DNA from: Nostoc indistinguendum CM1-VF10
Lineage (GTDB): Bacteria > Cyanobacteriota > Cyanobacteriia > Cyanobacteriales > Nostocaceae
Assembly (NCBI GenBank): GCA_019359215.1
Contig: JAHHHS010000010.1
Coordinates: 1-64,000, forward strand
Length of the DNA: 64,000 bases
Direction: 5' to 3'
The translations under genes and the position numbers were made by a program. The notes beneath the pieces are model-generated. The model made no database searches and was not told the DNA's origin. It saw only the letters and a program-made list of their open reading frames with translations. This document shows positions 52,280-62,240 of the stretch, piece by piece (positions within the stretch are counted from its first letter, which is position 1; each line of letters starts with the position of its first letter).

Positions 52280-54868
52280 TCAAAGCCAATTACCCAAAAG
52301 AACATAGGGGGCCCAAAACCTGGGACGTTTGTATTTGGGATTTTGCAAAAGAGCTAGCTGGGCGTGACGGAGTACTTCAGCTTTAGTCAGGTTTTTGTTG
52401 TCTAACTCTTGGTAAAATCGATTCATCAACACAGCAGTAGACTCATCATCCAAGTTCCACAAAGAAGCGATCGTACTGCGTGCTCCTGCCTGAAAAGCGA
52501 CACCAGCAATTCCTAGTGCAGCTTGTTCGTCCCCGGCTGCTGTTTGACAGGCACTAAGAATGAGCAATTCAATCGCTTCGGGTCTATTTTGCTCTAGTGT
52601 TCGCACTAACTCATTTAACTTTTTCACATAAATACGCTCATCCCAAGCAACAATAAATGTCTCCTCAGCTTTGGAGCTAAACTGACCATGAGTTGCAAGA
52701 TGAACGATAGGGAAAGGTAGAGAATTAATCCGGTTTTGCAAAGCTTCGCTGGTAAATTCTTGATTCAGGAGGATGCTGCTAGGGACTTGAGAGCGGATTT
52801 GTTCTAATTCAAGTTTGACGTTGGGTAGTGCAGAAAATCCCGAACTCGCTTCACTCAATCCTGCGGCTATTGCCTTGAATTCCTTCTGTGATGTTTTGGG
52901 TTCAATCAGTTGCAGACTGGGGGTGAGTGCAATGTTAAATTTCTCAACTAGATACTGTTTGCCATCGTAGAGAGCTGCCATCGGAATATTTCGCAACCAA
53001 CCATCCAGCACAAACACCAAAGTAGGAGTGTTACTTTCAGCTAAGGCAGCTTCAGCAGGTTGAATCAGCCATTTGTAAACCTTCTGGGATAAAGACTGAA
53101 CCTGTCGCAGCGTGTGTGGTTTGGGTAAATTTTCCTGTAGTTGCGCTAAAGTAGTTTCCACTTCTTTTTCAACTACAGGGGTACTGTAGTGCAACCAACG
53201 CTGTTGAGGCAACTGGAGGATGACTTCTAATCGGTCTGGCAAAATAAATGGATAAATAATTGCTGCTTTTGGATCTTTTTTTGGATTAAGGATTTGAGCA
53301 TTCAAACAGTTGTTGCGAAAGAAGTTTTCTAGTTCTGCTATTTGGAGTAACTCGATTGTATTGCTGGCTTTTTCGATATTTTCTGAGCTAACTTGGGAGT
53401 TACCCTGAGATTGCAAAAGTAAATCAACCAACTCCCGATAAACTGGTTCAACTTCTTCTCGAAAGGAAAATTTTACCGCAGAATTGACAGCAACTAAATC
53501 ACTGCGGAGAGCTTGGAGGTTATTAACTGCTTCTGTGTAAGCTGCTACTGCTCCTTTTGTATCTCCCTTAGTTTTAAGCAAACGTCCCAGTTGCCATTGC
53601 CATTGATAGCCAATGTCTTTAGCATCGATAGCTTGAGCGATGAGCAAGGCTTGTTGGGTGAGGTTTTGGGCATCAGACAACTGTTGAGTTTGTTCGTACA
53701 CTTGACCTAAAACACCAATAGCATAAGATTGTGTGCGTTTATCTTGCAAACTTTTTGCTTGCTCAATAGCAGTTGCCAGTAATTGGGCAATGTCCAACCA
53801 TGAGGGATTGTCTGCGGCGGTCTTTTTTCGGAATTGCATTAGACTTTGGGCAAAGTTAATGCGGGCAGAAATTGCTGTCCGAGTAACGGGTAAGTCGTTA
53901 AGCTGAGTTTTAATTTCAGAGGACAATGTTTGGAAAGCTGACAATTGCTCAGTTTTCAGCAGTAGTCTGAGTTGATTGGCTTGAGCTTGGATGCGTGTAG
54001 TGGGTGAGGTTGCAGTTTTGATAGTTTGTTGATAATATTTTATCGCTGTTTGCGTGTCTTGCTGGACACGAGCTGTATTACCCAGACTGAGGAGAATATC
54101 AGCGATCGCTTCTAAATCTTGCAACGATGAAGCTATTTCTAAACTTTGCTGCAATATCTGCCGAGATGTTTCTAAATCACCTGTAACTTGCACCACATTG
54201 CCGAGACTATGCAAAGCTGCGACTTTAACAGATGAGTTGGGTTGACTTTGGAGAATCTGGGTACTTTCTCTTAACGTTTTCTCGGCTTGCCGATAAAATC
54301 CTAAAGTTTGCAAAGCTTGCGCTTGGTTAATCCGATTTTGAATAACTGCCCTTTCATCGCCGATTTTGGTATAAATATCAAGTGAGACTCGCCAAGTATC
54401 TAGGGCATCTTCAGCTTTGCTTTGAGCCAATTGCAGGCGACCTTTGATATCTAGGACTTGGGCTAGAATTTGCGAGGAGTCTTTGGTGTCTATATTTTGA
54501 GCAGTTTGTAATAAGTTGAGACTTTGAGCGATCGCACCTTCTGCCTCTGACCACTGTCCCAATTGCTGATAAGCTAATGATAAATTACCCAGTGCGATCG
54601 CTTGCCTCAATTCATCTTCATTAGCTTTGAATGCAGAGATAGACTGTTGCCAAGAAGTAGCAGCTTCAGCAAACCGTTCGGCTTCATAAAATTTACTGCC
54701 CTGTTCCACCAAACTCTGGGCATAAGACAACTTTTGAAGATTAGAGTTTTCCGCAGTTACATATGCGAAAGTAGGGGGCAATAACCCCGCGCCTAAGAAC
54801 ATAGCCAAAAGCAGCAGTACACTTAAAAAGCGTTTGATTTTCCGTAATCTAGATTTTTTTCTTGCCAT
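52280..54868 (-). CDS. Exported TPR-CHAT domain protein (caspase-like protease)
   Basis: An 862-residue protein. A signal peptide or signal anchor (KRFLSVLLLLAMFLGAGL, about 11-28) follows a basic start. TPR units fill about 45-480. The C-terminal CHAT domain has the catalytic pair H727 (HLATHGQF) and C774 (LSACQTAAG), then GARSTIASLW and a WAPYVLLGNW end. It is predicted to be a secreted or periplasmic peptidase of the separase/caspase-like clan. The ATG at 54868 follows AGAGGGT, and the start lies 53 bp after the adhesin C stop, so the two are probably cotranscribed. Its substrate may be the adhesin (inference). Confidence 0.92.
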   Translation of the reverse strand: MARKKSRLRKIKRFLSVLLLLAMFLGAGLLPPTFAYVTAENSNLQKLSYAQSLVEQGSKFYEAERFAEAATSWQQSISAFKANEDELRQAIALGNLSLAYQQLGQWSEAEGAIAQSLNLLQTAQNIDTKDSSQILAQVLDIKGRLQLAQSKAEDALDTWRVSLDIYTKIGDERAVIQNRINQAQALQTLGFYRQAEKTLRESTQILQSQPNSSVKVAALHSLGNVVQVTGDLETSRQILQQSLEIASSLQDLEAIADILLSLGNTARVQQDTQTAIKYYQQTIKTATSPTTRIQAQANQLRLLLKTEQLSAFQTLSSEIKTQLNDLPVTRTAISARINFAQSLMQFRKKTAADNPSWLDIAQLLATAIEQAKSLQDKRTQSYAIGVLGQVYEQTQQLSDAQNLTQQALLIAQAIDAKDIGYQWQWQLGRLLKTKGDTKGAVAAYTEAVNNLQALRSDLVAVNSAVKFSFREEVEPVYRELVDLLLQSQGNSQVSSENIEKASNTIELLQIAELENFFRNNCLNAQILNPKKDPKAAIIYPFILPDRLEVILQLPQQRWLHYSTPVVEKEVETTLAQLQENLPKPHTLRQVQSLSQKVYKWLIQPAEAALAESNTPTLVFVLDGWLRNIPMAALYDGKQYLVEKFNIALTPSLQLIEPKTSQKEFKAIAAGLSEASSGFSALPNVKLELEQIRSQVPSSILLNQEFTSEALQNRINSLPFPIVHLATHGQFSSKAEETFIVAWDERIYVKKLNELVRTLEQNRPEAIELLILSACQTAAGDEQAALGIAGVAFQAGARSTIASLWNLDDESTAVLMNRFYQELDNKNLTKAEVLRHAQLALLQNPKYKRPRFWAPYVLLGNWL

Positions 54869-54921
54869 GTTTTTACCCTCTTTGCACCGCGTTTTTACTA
54901 AAAATAGACAGTGTAAGTTGC

Positions 54922-57480
54922 TCAACCTGGCTGGCGTTGATTAAAGGCACGGCAATCGGCTGTCCTCTGCCAAGAAGAATGAGGAGTGACAGTGGATGCA
55001 CTAGTGAGAATTACATCGCCATTAGCAGCCATTACCCAACCAGTAGCTTCTACTATGCGAGTTGGTGTTGAATTCATGGGATTTGTGGAAATTGCTGGAG
55101 TAGAGGTACCTACTTCTGGGTTGAGAGTCACCAAACCTACCTGCACTGCGTCAGCGTTGAGGGCTTCACCCGGATTAGGCGGTAAGCCACCGCGTCCAGT
55201 TATTGTAAAACTGCTCTTAGCTACAGCGCTACCTGCGGTACAGCCCTGTGCTACTTGGGTATCAACTGGTACGGCTGGCAAATTGACTAAGCCACTGTTG
55301 GGGTCAATATCCGGCGTGTTCAGTTCTACAGTGCCGTTAATGCCAAACTGGGAACTAGCAGTGATATCGCTTGTTTGTGGGTTTTCTTTGTCTCGAAATT
55401 GAGTGCCGTAAACACCAAAAGCGCTGATTTGAACGTTCCCTCCCTTACCTATGAAAGCATTAGCAGTAATATCACTATTTTCATTGGGGAAGGCAATAAT
55501 GAAGCCATGAGGAGCATTGATAGTGATGTTTCCACCGTCTCCACCCTGGTTTTCAATGCCTGCGGTTGTAGAAATTCTACTGCCACGGCGAATTAATAAT
55601 AAATCTAGATTTTCTCGATGTAAGAAATACGGTTGCACTTCATTCAAATATGAGCCTAATCCATCCAAGACAATATTGCGGGCGTTAATGAACACGTTTC
55701 CCGCATTTCCCTGCCCCAAGGTACTGGTACTTAAAGAAGCCCCATTACTTACTTTTAGCGAATCAGCTGTAACATTTACACTGCCCCCCTGACCCACGCC
55801 AATATCTCTAACAGCGCTCGTAGCAGCACTGGATTGTCTGATTTTTTTATTTTCATCGAATCTACCCATCCCGTCAAAGACAATATCGCGGGCATTGATG
55901 AACACGTTTCCTGCATCCCCCTGCCCAAGAGTACTGGTAGTTATGACAGCACCATTGGTGACAGAAAGCGAATCGGCTGTGATATTGATATTACCTCCCT
56001 GACCCACACCTTGGTGGTACTTAGGTTGATATGCTGTTTCAACCCGGCTGTATACACCACTACTTTCTAATAGGGTACTTTGCCCATGAATGACAATATC
56101 ACGGGCGTGAATATTTACAGCACCCGCATTTCCCTCTCCTACGGTACTGGCTTCTAATACAGCACCATTGGTTAATCTGAGTGACCTTGCTTGGAGATTG
56201 ACATTACCCCCCTTACCGATGCCAGACAATTCCACTTTGCTAGATGCACCACTGTTCAAGCTACGAGCTTCCTGGTTTTCTCCATCAAAGGAGGCTGTAT
56301 CACGAACATTAATAGTCACGCTACCTGCATCTCCTTGCCCGTAAGTGCCAGCATACAGTTGAGCACCACCGCTAACAGACAGCGACCCCGCCGATATTTG
56401 GACATCACCTCCCTTGCCTTTTGCGCCAACTGTCACCGCATTAGAAACAAAACTGTCAGCATCGGCAATGGTGAATGTCTCTGTGGCATTAATTACAATA
56501 TCTCCGGCTTTTACGTCAGATCCCCCTAGCCCGCGTCCTATTCCTGCCCGCAGTTGACTTCCTCGTAAAATCTCTAAGTTTCTGGCGTTGATGGCGATAC
56601 TCCCGCCACTGGCTGCGCGTACATTTACATTAACACCATTAAGAGACACATTTGCTCGTAATACACTATCAGGAAAATTCAAACTCAAATTGTTGCCATT
56701 CAAATCAATTCCCACAGTTCCAGGTTCTCCTAATCCTCCCAACTCAACTCGACCACCAAAAGCAAACAATCCGCCGCCATTCATGCTAACGTTGCCACCT
56801 ACAAGCAGCAAACTTTTACCATCTGGAACACGTAGACCTTCAGGAGTAAAATTTTTTGACGGGTCTAATTCTGCTCCTAGTGCTTGTGAGTTATTTTGAA
56901 TCGGCGCTGCTGCAATTTGATTAAATAACAAAGCGGAAGGGTTGACCGTTAGCAACAATGAAGGCGCTTCTGGATTAGTAGCACTGAAAAAACCTAAATT
57001 GCCAAATCCAATCCGATTGGCTGTAGTCGCTACAAACGAACCACCAACATTTAAGCTGGCATTTTTCCCAAAAATAATTCCATTGGGATTAATTAGAAAC
57101 AGGTTTGCCGTGGGATTAGTACGAATTAAGCCATCAATATTAGAAGCTGACCCACCCGTTACTCGACTGATGATATTTTGAATATCCGCAGCATTATTAA
57201 AGAAAGCAGTGCCGCCAGTGGGGACAGAAAACTGCCCAAAACTATGGAACAAGTTTCTTCCAGCTTGGGTTCCCCCTTCAATGGTACTGATGTTGTCTTG
57301 TGTTGTAACCCTCGAATTATTGGGTAGAGTGCTATCGGGGGTAATTTGGGCAAAAGCGCAATTAAAAGAGAAAGCGAATGTCTGCAATACAGCTTCGCCG
57401 ATCGCACTACCCATCAGTAACCAACTTCCCAGTGCTAATTTCCAGCACCAATGCTGCCTAGTTCGCTTCATTCTAGACAT
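54922..57480 (-). CDS. TPS-type filamentous haemagglutinin-like adhesin C (intact)
   Basis: An 852-residue exoprotein with a long signal peptide (about 1-45, cleavage near CAFAQ). The TPS secretion domain (46-290) includes NNSRVTTQDNIST, FHSFGQFSVPTGGTAFFNNA and NLFLINPNGIIFG. A beta-helix of imperfect repeats follows (GNAGNVFINARDIV, GVGQGGNINITADSLSV). The C-terminal block FTITGRGGLPPNPGEAL is shared with adhesin B. Export by a TpsB outer-membrane pore is expected; none is in the window. The ATG at 57480 with AAGGG upstream is chosen. It is the only one of three related copies with complete ends. Confidence 0.9.
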   Translation of the reverse strand: MSRMKRTRQHWCWKLALGSWLLMGSAIGEAVLQTFAFSFNCAFAQITPDSTLPNNSRVTTQDNISTIEGGTQAGRNLFHSFGQFSVPTGGTAFFNNAADIQNIISRVTGGSASNIDGLIRTNPTANLFLINPNGIIFGKNASLNVGGSFVATTANRIGFGNLGFFSATNPEAPSLLLTVNPSALLFNQIAAAPIQNNSQALGAELDPSKNFTPEGLRVPDGKSLLLVGGNVSMNGGGLFAFGGRVELGGLGEPGTVGIDLNGNNLSLNFPDSVLRANVSLNGVNVNVRAASGGSIAINARNLEILRGSQLRAGIGRGLGGSDVKAGDIVINATETFTIADADSFVSNAVTVGAKGKGGDVQISAGSLSVSGGAQLYAGTYGQGDAGSVTINVRDTASFDGENQEARSLNSGASSKVELSGIGKGGNVNLQARSLRLTNGAVLEASTVGEGNAGAVNIHARDIVIHGQSTLLESSGVYSRVETAYQPKYHQGVGQGGNINITADSLSVTNGAVITTSTLGQGDAGNVFINARDIVFDGMGRFDENKKIRQSSAATSAVRDIGVGQGGSVNVTADSLKVSNGASLSTSTLGQGNAGNVFINARNIVLDGLGSYLNEVQPYFLHRENLDLLLIRRGSRISTTAGIENQGGDGGNITINAPHGFIIAFPNENSDITANAFIGKGGNVQISAFGVYGTQFRDKENPQTSDITASSQFGINGTVELNTPDIDPNSGLVNLPAVPVDTQVAQGCTAGSAVAKSSFTITGRGGLPPNPGEALNADAVQVGLVTLNPEVGTSTPAISTNPMNSTPTRIVEATGWVMAANGDVILTSASTVTPHSSWQRTADCRAFNQRQPG

Positions 57481-57580
57481 TGCAACCCTTAAATAACTAG
57501 CAAGTAAACTACACCCTCTTATAAGGATAGATAGAAAACCCACGATAGGATTGCTAGAAATAATTACGAATAGTTACGCG

Positions 57581-57609
57581 GCGATGCCTGCGGCGAGCTA
57601 CGCCAACGC
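57581..57609. repeat. R1 dispersed repeat
   Basis: GCGATGCCTGCGGCGAGC followed by TACGCCAACGC, between the adhesin C promoter region and the HlyD gene end. Confidence 0.8.
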
Positions 57610-57610
57610 G

Positions 57611-58993
57611 CTAAATGTCTGCAATCAACCTTGCCTTTCTTAGAAAGAATTGCATCACAGTCTCTTCTTTAGAAATAATATCGACTGTACCCTCCATTCC
57701 CAATTGGATAGCACATTGGTGTTTTTCTCTACCTAGAGAAAGGCTTTCTGGCTCAATTGTTACCCCATAGAACAAACCAACGGCTGCCATCTTTTGGCTG
57801 TCAGATGTTGCGGCGCTGGCGTTAGCAGCATTCCCAACAGGTGCGATCGCATCTGGGGAAATCGTCTTAACCTTGCCTTTAAGAGTCCCGTAGTCTGGAT
57901 AAGGACAGGCAGAAACTCGCATCTGTACTGTTTGACCTTGTTTCAACTTATTTTTATCCTGAAGTGCTACTGCTGCCTTAACCTCCAAGGGAGCATCACT
58001 GGGGACAATTTGGGCAATCTGCTCTCCAGCAGGCACAGTTTGACCAGAGTTTCGCAGGTTTAATTTAGAAACGATCCCGTCTGCTGTGGCAGTAATTATA
58101 GTCTGGCTGAGGTCGATATTTACTTGTTGGAGTTCGCTCTTGTCGCGCTCTAATTGTTTTTGGATTTCAATTCGTTGCTGGATTAGGGCAAGGCGTTCTT
58201 TATCTAAAGTAGCAATGCTGGCTTTCCCGGTAGCTTTTTCTTGGGCAATGCGATTATAAGCGATCGCTACTTGTGCATTACTGGGATTGAGGGCAGTTTG
58301 GACATTTTGCAATTTGGCTTTAGCTGCCTGAAGAGCTTGTTCTTGCTGGCGAACAGCTAGTTGTGCTTCCTCAAATTGATCTTGAGACAAAGCTCCGGCT
58401 TTGGCTACAGTCTCATAGCGATTTCGCTTTGACTGGGCTGCTTTCAGAATAGCATCCGTGGCTTTGACATTGGCATCCGCTTCTTCGACATCAGTAGCGG
58501 TAGTAATAAGTTTATCTTGATAGTTCCGGCTGCGATCGCTTAATTCAGCTTCAGCACCTGCAATCACCCGGTTTAGGCGCTCAGTTTCAGCTAAAACCTG
58601 GCTATTAATGGCGTTAATCTGGGCATTAATTTGAAAGAGTTGTAAACGACTTTGCCCAATGTTACTTTCGAGTTGGCTCTTTTTAGTTTGTAGCTTTGAG
58701 TTGTCAATGGTGGCAATGACATCCCCTTTTTTGACAACTTGATTTTCTGTAACAAAAACCCGCGTCACCTGACCTTCCGTAGCAGCTTGAACAATCCGCA
58801 ATTCACCAGCAGGGCGGACAACAGCTTGTCCTTTAACGGTTACTTTATATTTAGTAACAGAGGCGAGTGGAACGCCTAACCCCACAGCACAGACAAGAAC
58901 TAGTCCGCCCCAAGTAGTCCAACGACCAAGTGGTGGGAGAAACTCGTTGTCTTGAATTGGGGGCAAGTAGTCTGAGTTGGAATGGCTAATCAT
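57611..58993 (-). CDS. HlyD-family periplasmic adaptor of an ABC exporter
   Basis: A 460-residue membrane-fusion protein. An inner-membrane anchor lies near residues 29-48. Lipoyl-like halves flank a long coiled coil (about 95-310, rich in Gln/Ala heptads), with VTENQVVKKGDVIATID before it and ADGIVSKLNLRNSGQTV after it. It links an inner-membrane ABC transporter to an outer-membrane channel. The start is six bases downstream of the C39 transporter stop, so they form an operon. No TolC-like gene is nearby. Confidence 0.92.
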   Translation of the reverse strand: MISHSNSDYLPPIQDNEFLPPLGRWTTWGGLVLVCAVGLGVPLASVTKYKVTVKGQAVVRPAGELRIVQAATEGQVTRVFVTENQVVKKGDVIATIDNSKLQTKKSQLESNIGQSRLQLFQINAQINAINSQVLAETERLNRVIAGAEAELSDRSRNYQDKLITTATDVEEADANVKATDAILKAAQSKRNRYETVAKAGALSQDQFEEAQLAVRQQEQALQAAKAKLQNVQTALNPSNAQVAIAYNRIAQEKATGKASIATLDKERLALIQQRIEIQKQLERDKSELQQVNIDLSQTIITATADGIVSKLNLRNSGQTVPAGEQIAQIVPSDAPLEVKAAVALQDKNKLKQGQTVQMRVSACPYPDYGTLKGKVKTISPDAIAPVGNAANASAATSDSQKMAAVGLFYGVTIEPESLSLGREKHQCAIQLGMEGTVDIISKEETVMQFFLRKARLIADI

Positions 58994-58999
58994 GCTATT

Positions 59000-61216
59000 T
59001 TAGTTAATGATTGTGCTGAATTTACCGTTAGAGTTAGAGGATTTAGGCACTAAACCATTTGTAAATGGGTTAACACCGTCTAAAAAGTCTAAGTGTTCAC
59101 CAGTTTGATGGCGCAGAGCCTCTGGAGTGCCTTGGATTTTCAAACGCCCTTCTTCTAGCAGTACAATCCAATCAGCCCGCCCAATAACTTTGGGGCGGTG
59201 GCTAATCATAATTGTGGTTTTGCCCAGCCGATGGGATAGCAGTCTATCTAGCAGTTGGGCTTCACTCACTGGGTCGAGAGCGCCAGTGGATTCATCTAAA
59301 ATTAATACTGGTGGATCAGTAACTATAGCTCTAGCGATCGCTAATCTCTGTCGTTGTCCACCAGAAAGATTCGCGCCAAATTCGCCTAAAACAGTTTGAT
59401 ACTTATCGGGCAATTTACTAATAAACTCATCTGCACCAGCAATCTCGCAAGCTTGCACAATTTGTTCAAAGGCGATTTGAGGATAGCTGAAGCGGAAGTT
59501 TTCAATAATTGAGCGACTCCAGAAGTGAGGTTCTTGAGGTACTAGCACCACCTGTTGACGCAGACATTCCATCGAGAGGTCTTGCTGATTATAGATGCCA
59601 TAGCGAATATTGCCAGATTGGAGGGAATATAAACCAGCAAGTAGTTTGGCAAGGGTGCTTTTACCACAGCCGGATTTACCAATTAGGCCAATGACTTGAC
59701 CGCCAGGGATAATCAGCGAAAAATCTTGCAGCAAGTCAACTCTACCTGCGTGGTGGAAATTAAGGTTGGTGCAAGTAATATCTATATTGCCCTTAAGTTC
59801 TGCCCAAGGCTTTTTCTCGTCTTTGTCGTCTTCTGGGGTAGCATCAATCACCTCCGTCAGGCGTTGGATGACAATCTGGGCTGTGATAAACTCATCAATT
59901 AAGCCGATAACTGAACCCAAAAAGCCGAGAAAGTTGCCACTCATACCAGTAAATGCTAGCAACTGACCAATGCTCAAAGTGCGATTAATTACCAAGTATG
60001 AGCCTAACCACAGTAAGGCAATACTAGTAAAAGTAGAAATAATATTAGTAATTGTGCCACTGTAAAGCCCCAGCTTCATCGTACTCCAGCCCAAGTTAGC
60101 AAGCCGACCATAATTTGCCTGATACTCTTGCCAAGCTTGGGGAGTGCCTTGGGTAGTTTTTAGCACTTGGACACCGCGAAAAGTTTCAACGAGAAAGCCT
60201 TGGTTTTCTGTACCCAACACAATCGCCTGACGGGTTTTCTGGCGCAAAGCCGGGAGAAAAAGCAGGTTGACGAGGGTGACAATCATAAAGGCAGCCAGGG
60301 AAGCCAAAGTCAATCCCCAACTGTAAAAGAGCATGAAGCCCAAGGAAACCAAGGCGATAAAAAATTGGCTGGGTAAACCGAGGACAATTTGAGAAACTAG
60401 CTCGTTGATGTGATTCACATCGGCAATCCGGCTGACTACTTCCCCACTGCGTCGTCCTTCAAAGTACGAGAGGGGCAAACGCAACAGTTGTCGTCCGTAT
60501 TCTAGAATCAGTCCTAATTGCAGACGTTGACCAAAGTGACCAATTAGGTGAGATTGTACCAAACCGATCGCACTGCTAAATAAACTCATAGCGATCGCGC
60601 CAATCGCCACGACGGCTAGCAGTTGGGTATCTCCCCGCACAAGTACGTCATCGGTGAGCAATTGCATCATTAAGGGAGAAACAAGGGAAAGCAATCCGAT
60701 GACGATGTTAATTGCGATCGCTTGAATGAGAATAGCGCGATAGGGCAAAACCCGCATCAGATAACGCCCAAAGCCGCCAATCTTATCATCTGATTGCTGA
60801 TAAAAGCGGCTGTCGTCTGGCGTTAGCAGCAGCATGATGCCATTACCCCATCCTTCAAGCAACTCCTCGCGGGTGAGATAGCGGATGCCTACACCAGGGT
60901 CAGCAATTACATATTTTTTCCCCTTTTGCCCGTATAAAACGACCCAGTGGTAGCCTTTCCAGTGAATGATGGCGGGTAGAGGGGCTTTATGCAATTGGTC
61001 AAGCAGTTGCATCGAGGCTTTGACTTGACGTGTATTAAATCCTAGAGTTTCTGCACCCCGCCTCAAACCCAGCAGGCTGGTTCCCCGCGATCCTGTACCA
61101 ACTACTTCCCGCATTCGACTAATGGCAAAGGTGCGTCCGTAGTGTTTGGCAATAGTAGCAAGACAGGCAGCACCACAGTCTTCTTCACTGTGTTGAAGTA
61201 CACTTTGGTATTTCAT
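59000..61216 (-). CDS. C39 peptidase-containing ABC exporter for double-glycine leader peptides
   Basis: A 738-residue transporter. The N-terminal C39 protease domain (1-130) has the catalytic C14 (EEDCGAACL), H90 (GYHWVVLY) and D106 (IADPG). Six membrane helices occupy about 155-445. The ATPase has GKSGCGKST, LSGGQRQRLAIARA, LILDEST and the switch histidine in ISHRPK. It should cleave GG leaders from cargo and pump the cargo out with HlyD. Two genes with such leaders lie just upstream. Confidence 0.95.
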   Translation of the reverse strand: MKYQSVLQHSEEDCGAACLATIAKHYGRTFAISRMREVVGTGSRGTSLLGLRRGAETLGFNTRQVKASMQLLDQLHKAPLPAIIHWKGYHWVVLYGQKGKKYVIADPGVGIRYLTREELLEGWGNGIMLLLTPDDSRFYQQSDDKIGGFGRYLMRVLPYRAILIQAIAINIVIGLLSLVSPLMMQLLTDDVLVRGDTQLLAVVAIGAIAMSLFSSAIGLVQSHLIGHFGQRLQLGLILEYGRQLLRLPLSYFEGRRSGEVVSRIADVNHINELVSQIVLGLPSQFFIALVSLGFMLFYSWGLTLASLAAFMIVTLVNLLFLPALRQKTRQAIVLGTENQGFLVETFRGVQVLKTTQGTPQAWQEYQANYGRLANLGWSTMKLGLYSGTITNIISTFTSIALLWLGSYLVINRTLSIGQLLAFTGMSGNFLGFLGSVIGLIDEFITAQIVIQRLTEVIDATPEDDKDEKKPWAELKGNIDITCTNLNFHHAGRVDLLQDFSLIIPGGQVIGLIGKSGCGKSTLAKLLAGLYSLQSGNIRYGIYNQQDLSMECLRQQVVLVPQEPHFWSRSIIENFRFSYPQIAFEQIVQACEIAGADEFISKLPDKYQTVLGEFGANLSGGQRQRLAIARAIVTDPPVLILDESTGALDPVSEAQLLDRLLSHRLGKTTIMISHRPKVIGRADWIVLLEEGRLKIQGTPEALRHQTGEHLDFLDGVNPFTNGLVPKSSNSNGKFSTIIN

Positions 61217-61245
61217 ACTTAGAACTTACGCATAGGAGAAAGTGA

Positions 61246-61265
61246 GTCGGGGCTTTCACCCCGAC
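61246..61265. repeat. Hairpin repeat GTCGGGG..CCCCGAC
   Basis: A perfect seven-base stem around CTTTCA, upstream of the C39 transporter gene. This type is dispersed in Nostoc-like genomes. It may attenuate read-through from the crystallin gene into the transporter operon. Confidence 0.6.
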
Positions 61266-61417
61266 CAGAGCTAGTTTTCAAAATGTTAGAGGTGTTGACT
61301 CAACTCAAAAATGAATAAGTAGGTCAACCTAATTAGTTTGGAAAACTAAGAAAAATCTGGGTAGACCAATTAAAGTTTCAGTCCCACCGTGCTGCACGGT
61401 TTCGGTTCTCTACGGGA

Positions 61418-61762
61418 TTATTTTACACGCTGAACCGATGAGATCGAATCGTTAGGCAAGCCTATGTCAAAGAAAAGATTCGGATACTTTCCTACTCCTA
61501 CCCGCCTAGACGTTCCTGTGTAATTTGCGCCTGTCCATAACAGCCATGTACCACGCTTAACTATAGCTGAGGTAGTTAGATCATTTGCAGTATCACCTAC
61601 ATTCCGGCGACTTTTGTTCGTAGCCAGTATCTTACCCCTAAATTTGTCGCCATTATAAAGTTCTAAATCTGCACCACCTTCGATGACGGCTCCTTCTTCA
61701 AGAGTTAATTCTGTAAATAGTTGTTGATCAAAAGTACAAATTGCTTTGTCGGTGTTTAACAT
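61418..61762 (-). CDS. Beta/gamma-crystallin protein with double-glycine export leader
   Basis: A 114-residue precursor. The leader FTELTLEEGAVIEGG ends with GG at 29-30, the cut site of C39 peptidases. The mature part has two Greek-key halves, each with the calcium motif (N/D)(N/D)xx(S/T)S: NDLTTS at 60-65 and NDSISS at 104-109. WLLWTGANYTG and KYPNL are typical of the fold. It should be exported by the adjacent transporter and bind Ca2+ outside. The ATG at 61762 follows AGGAG; an upstream TTG is less likely. Confidence 0.85.
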   Translation of the reverse strand: MLNTDKAICTFDQQLFTELTLEEGAVIEGGADLELYNGDKFRGKILATNKSRRNVGDTANDLTTSAIVKRGTWLLWTGANYTGTSRRVGVGKYPNLFFDIGLPNDSISSVQRVK

Positions 61763-62240
61763 TGTTTTTCTCCTATTAAAGTATGAATTCTTCTGCAAGA
61801 ATTGATTAAGCAATAGCTAAAACCAGTTTCTTTGATTTCAGATTGATGTTGAAATGGAATTAGTGAAAAGTTGTCTAATCCCACTTAAAGCTTCTGACAT
61901 TAAATCTATAGAGTCAAGAGTTTAAAAGTGATTTTATTTGCATAATTAAAGGACTTATGTTTTTGATTGAAGAGGAAGGCGATCAAGATAAAAGTAGCGA
62001 TCGCCCTGACTGGATCTGGCTTTCAGTGTATTAAAGATTGTGTTGCAAAAATTTTCAAAAACCTAGATGCAATGAAGTTACAAACTGTCGTATTACTACA
62101 AATGGTGTTTAAAATTTTTTTGTAACACAACCTGACCGCCTGACCTAACTCAAAAATGAGTAGTAGAAATGACCGCTTTAACTAAATTCCTCAATGCAAA
62201 AGTCGGACGAGACTAACGGCGAAAAGCTAAAACCATCCTG
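61763..62240. other. Intergenic with conserved regulatory block
   Basis: 478 bp holding the upstream block described at 61834-61965. The remaining sequence to the next gene has no credible gene. Confidence 0.5.
61834..61965 (-). promoter_or_regulatory. Conserved upstream block of GG-leader gene (copy 1)
   Basis: About 130 bp before the crystallin gene share long words with 62664-62793 upstream of the other cargo gene: ATTTCAGATTGATGTTGAA, TTGTCTAA, ATTAAATCTATAGA, and GACTTATGTTTTT (plus strand). On the coding strand this includes CTTGACTCTATAGATTTAAT, possibly a promoter or regulator site. Confidence 0.65.

Noticed and set aside
54869..54925. Overlap of the TPR-CHAT gene with the adhesin stop via a TTG start
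   Set aside because: The ATG at 54868 has a better ribosome-binding site and places the signal sequence correctly.
61370..61417. Terminator after the crystallin gene
   Set aside because: Pairing (CCGTGC-AGCACGG) is present but no T-run follows on the minus strand, so it was not called.
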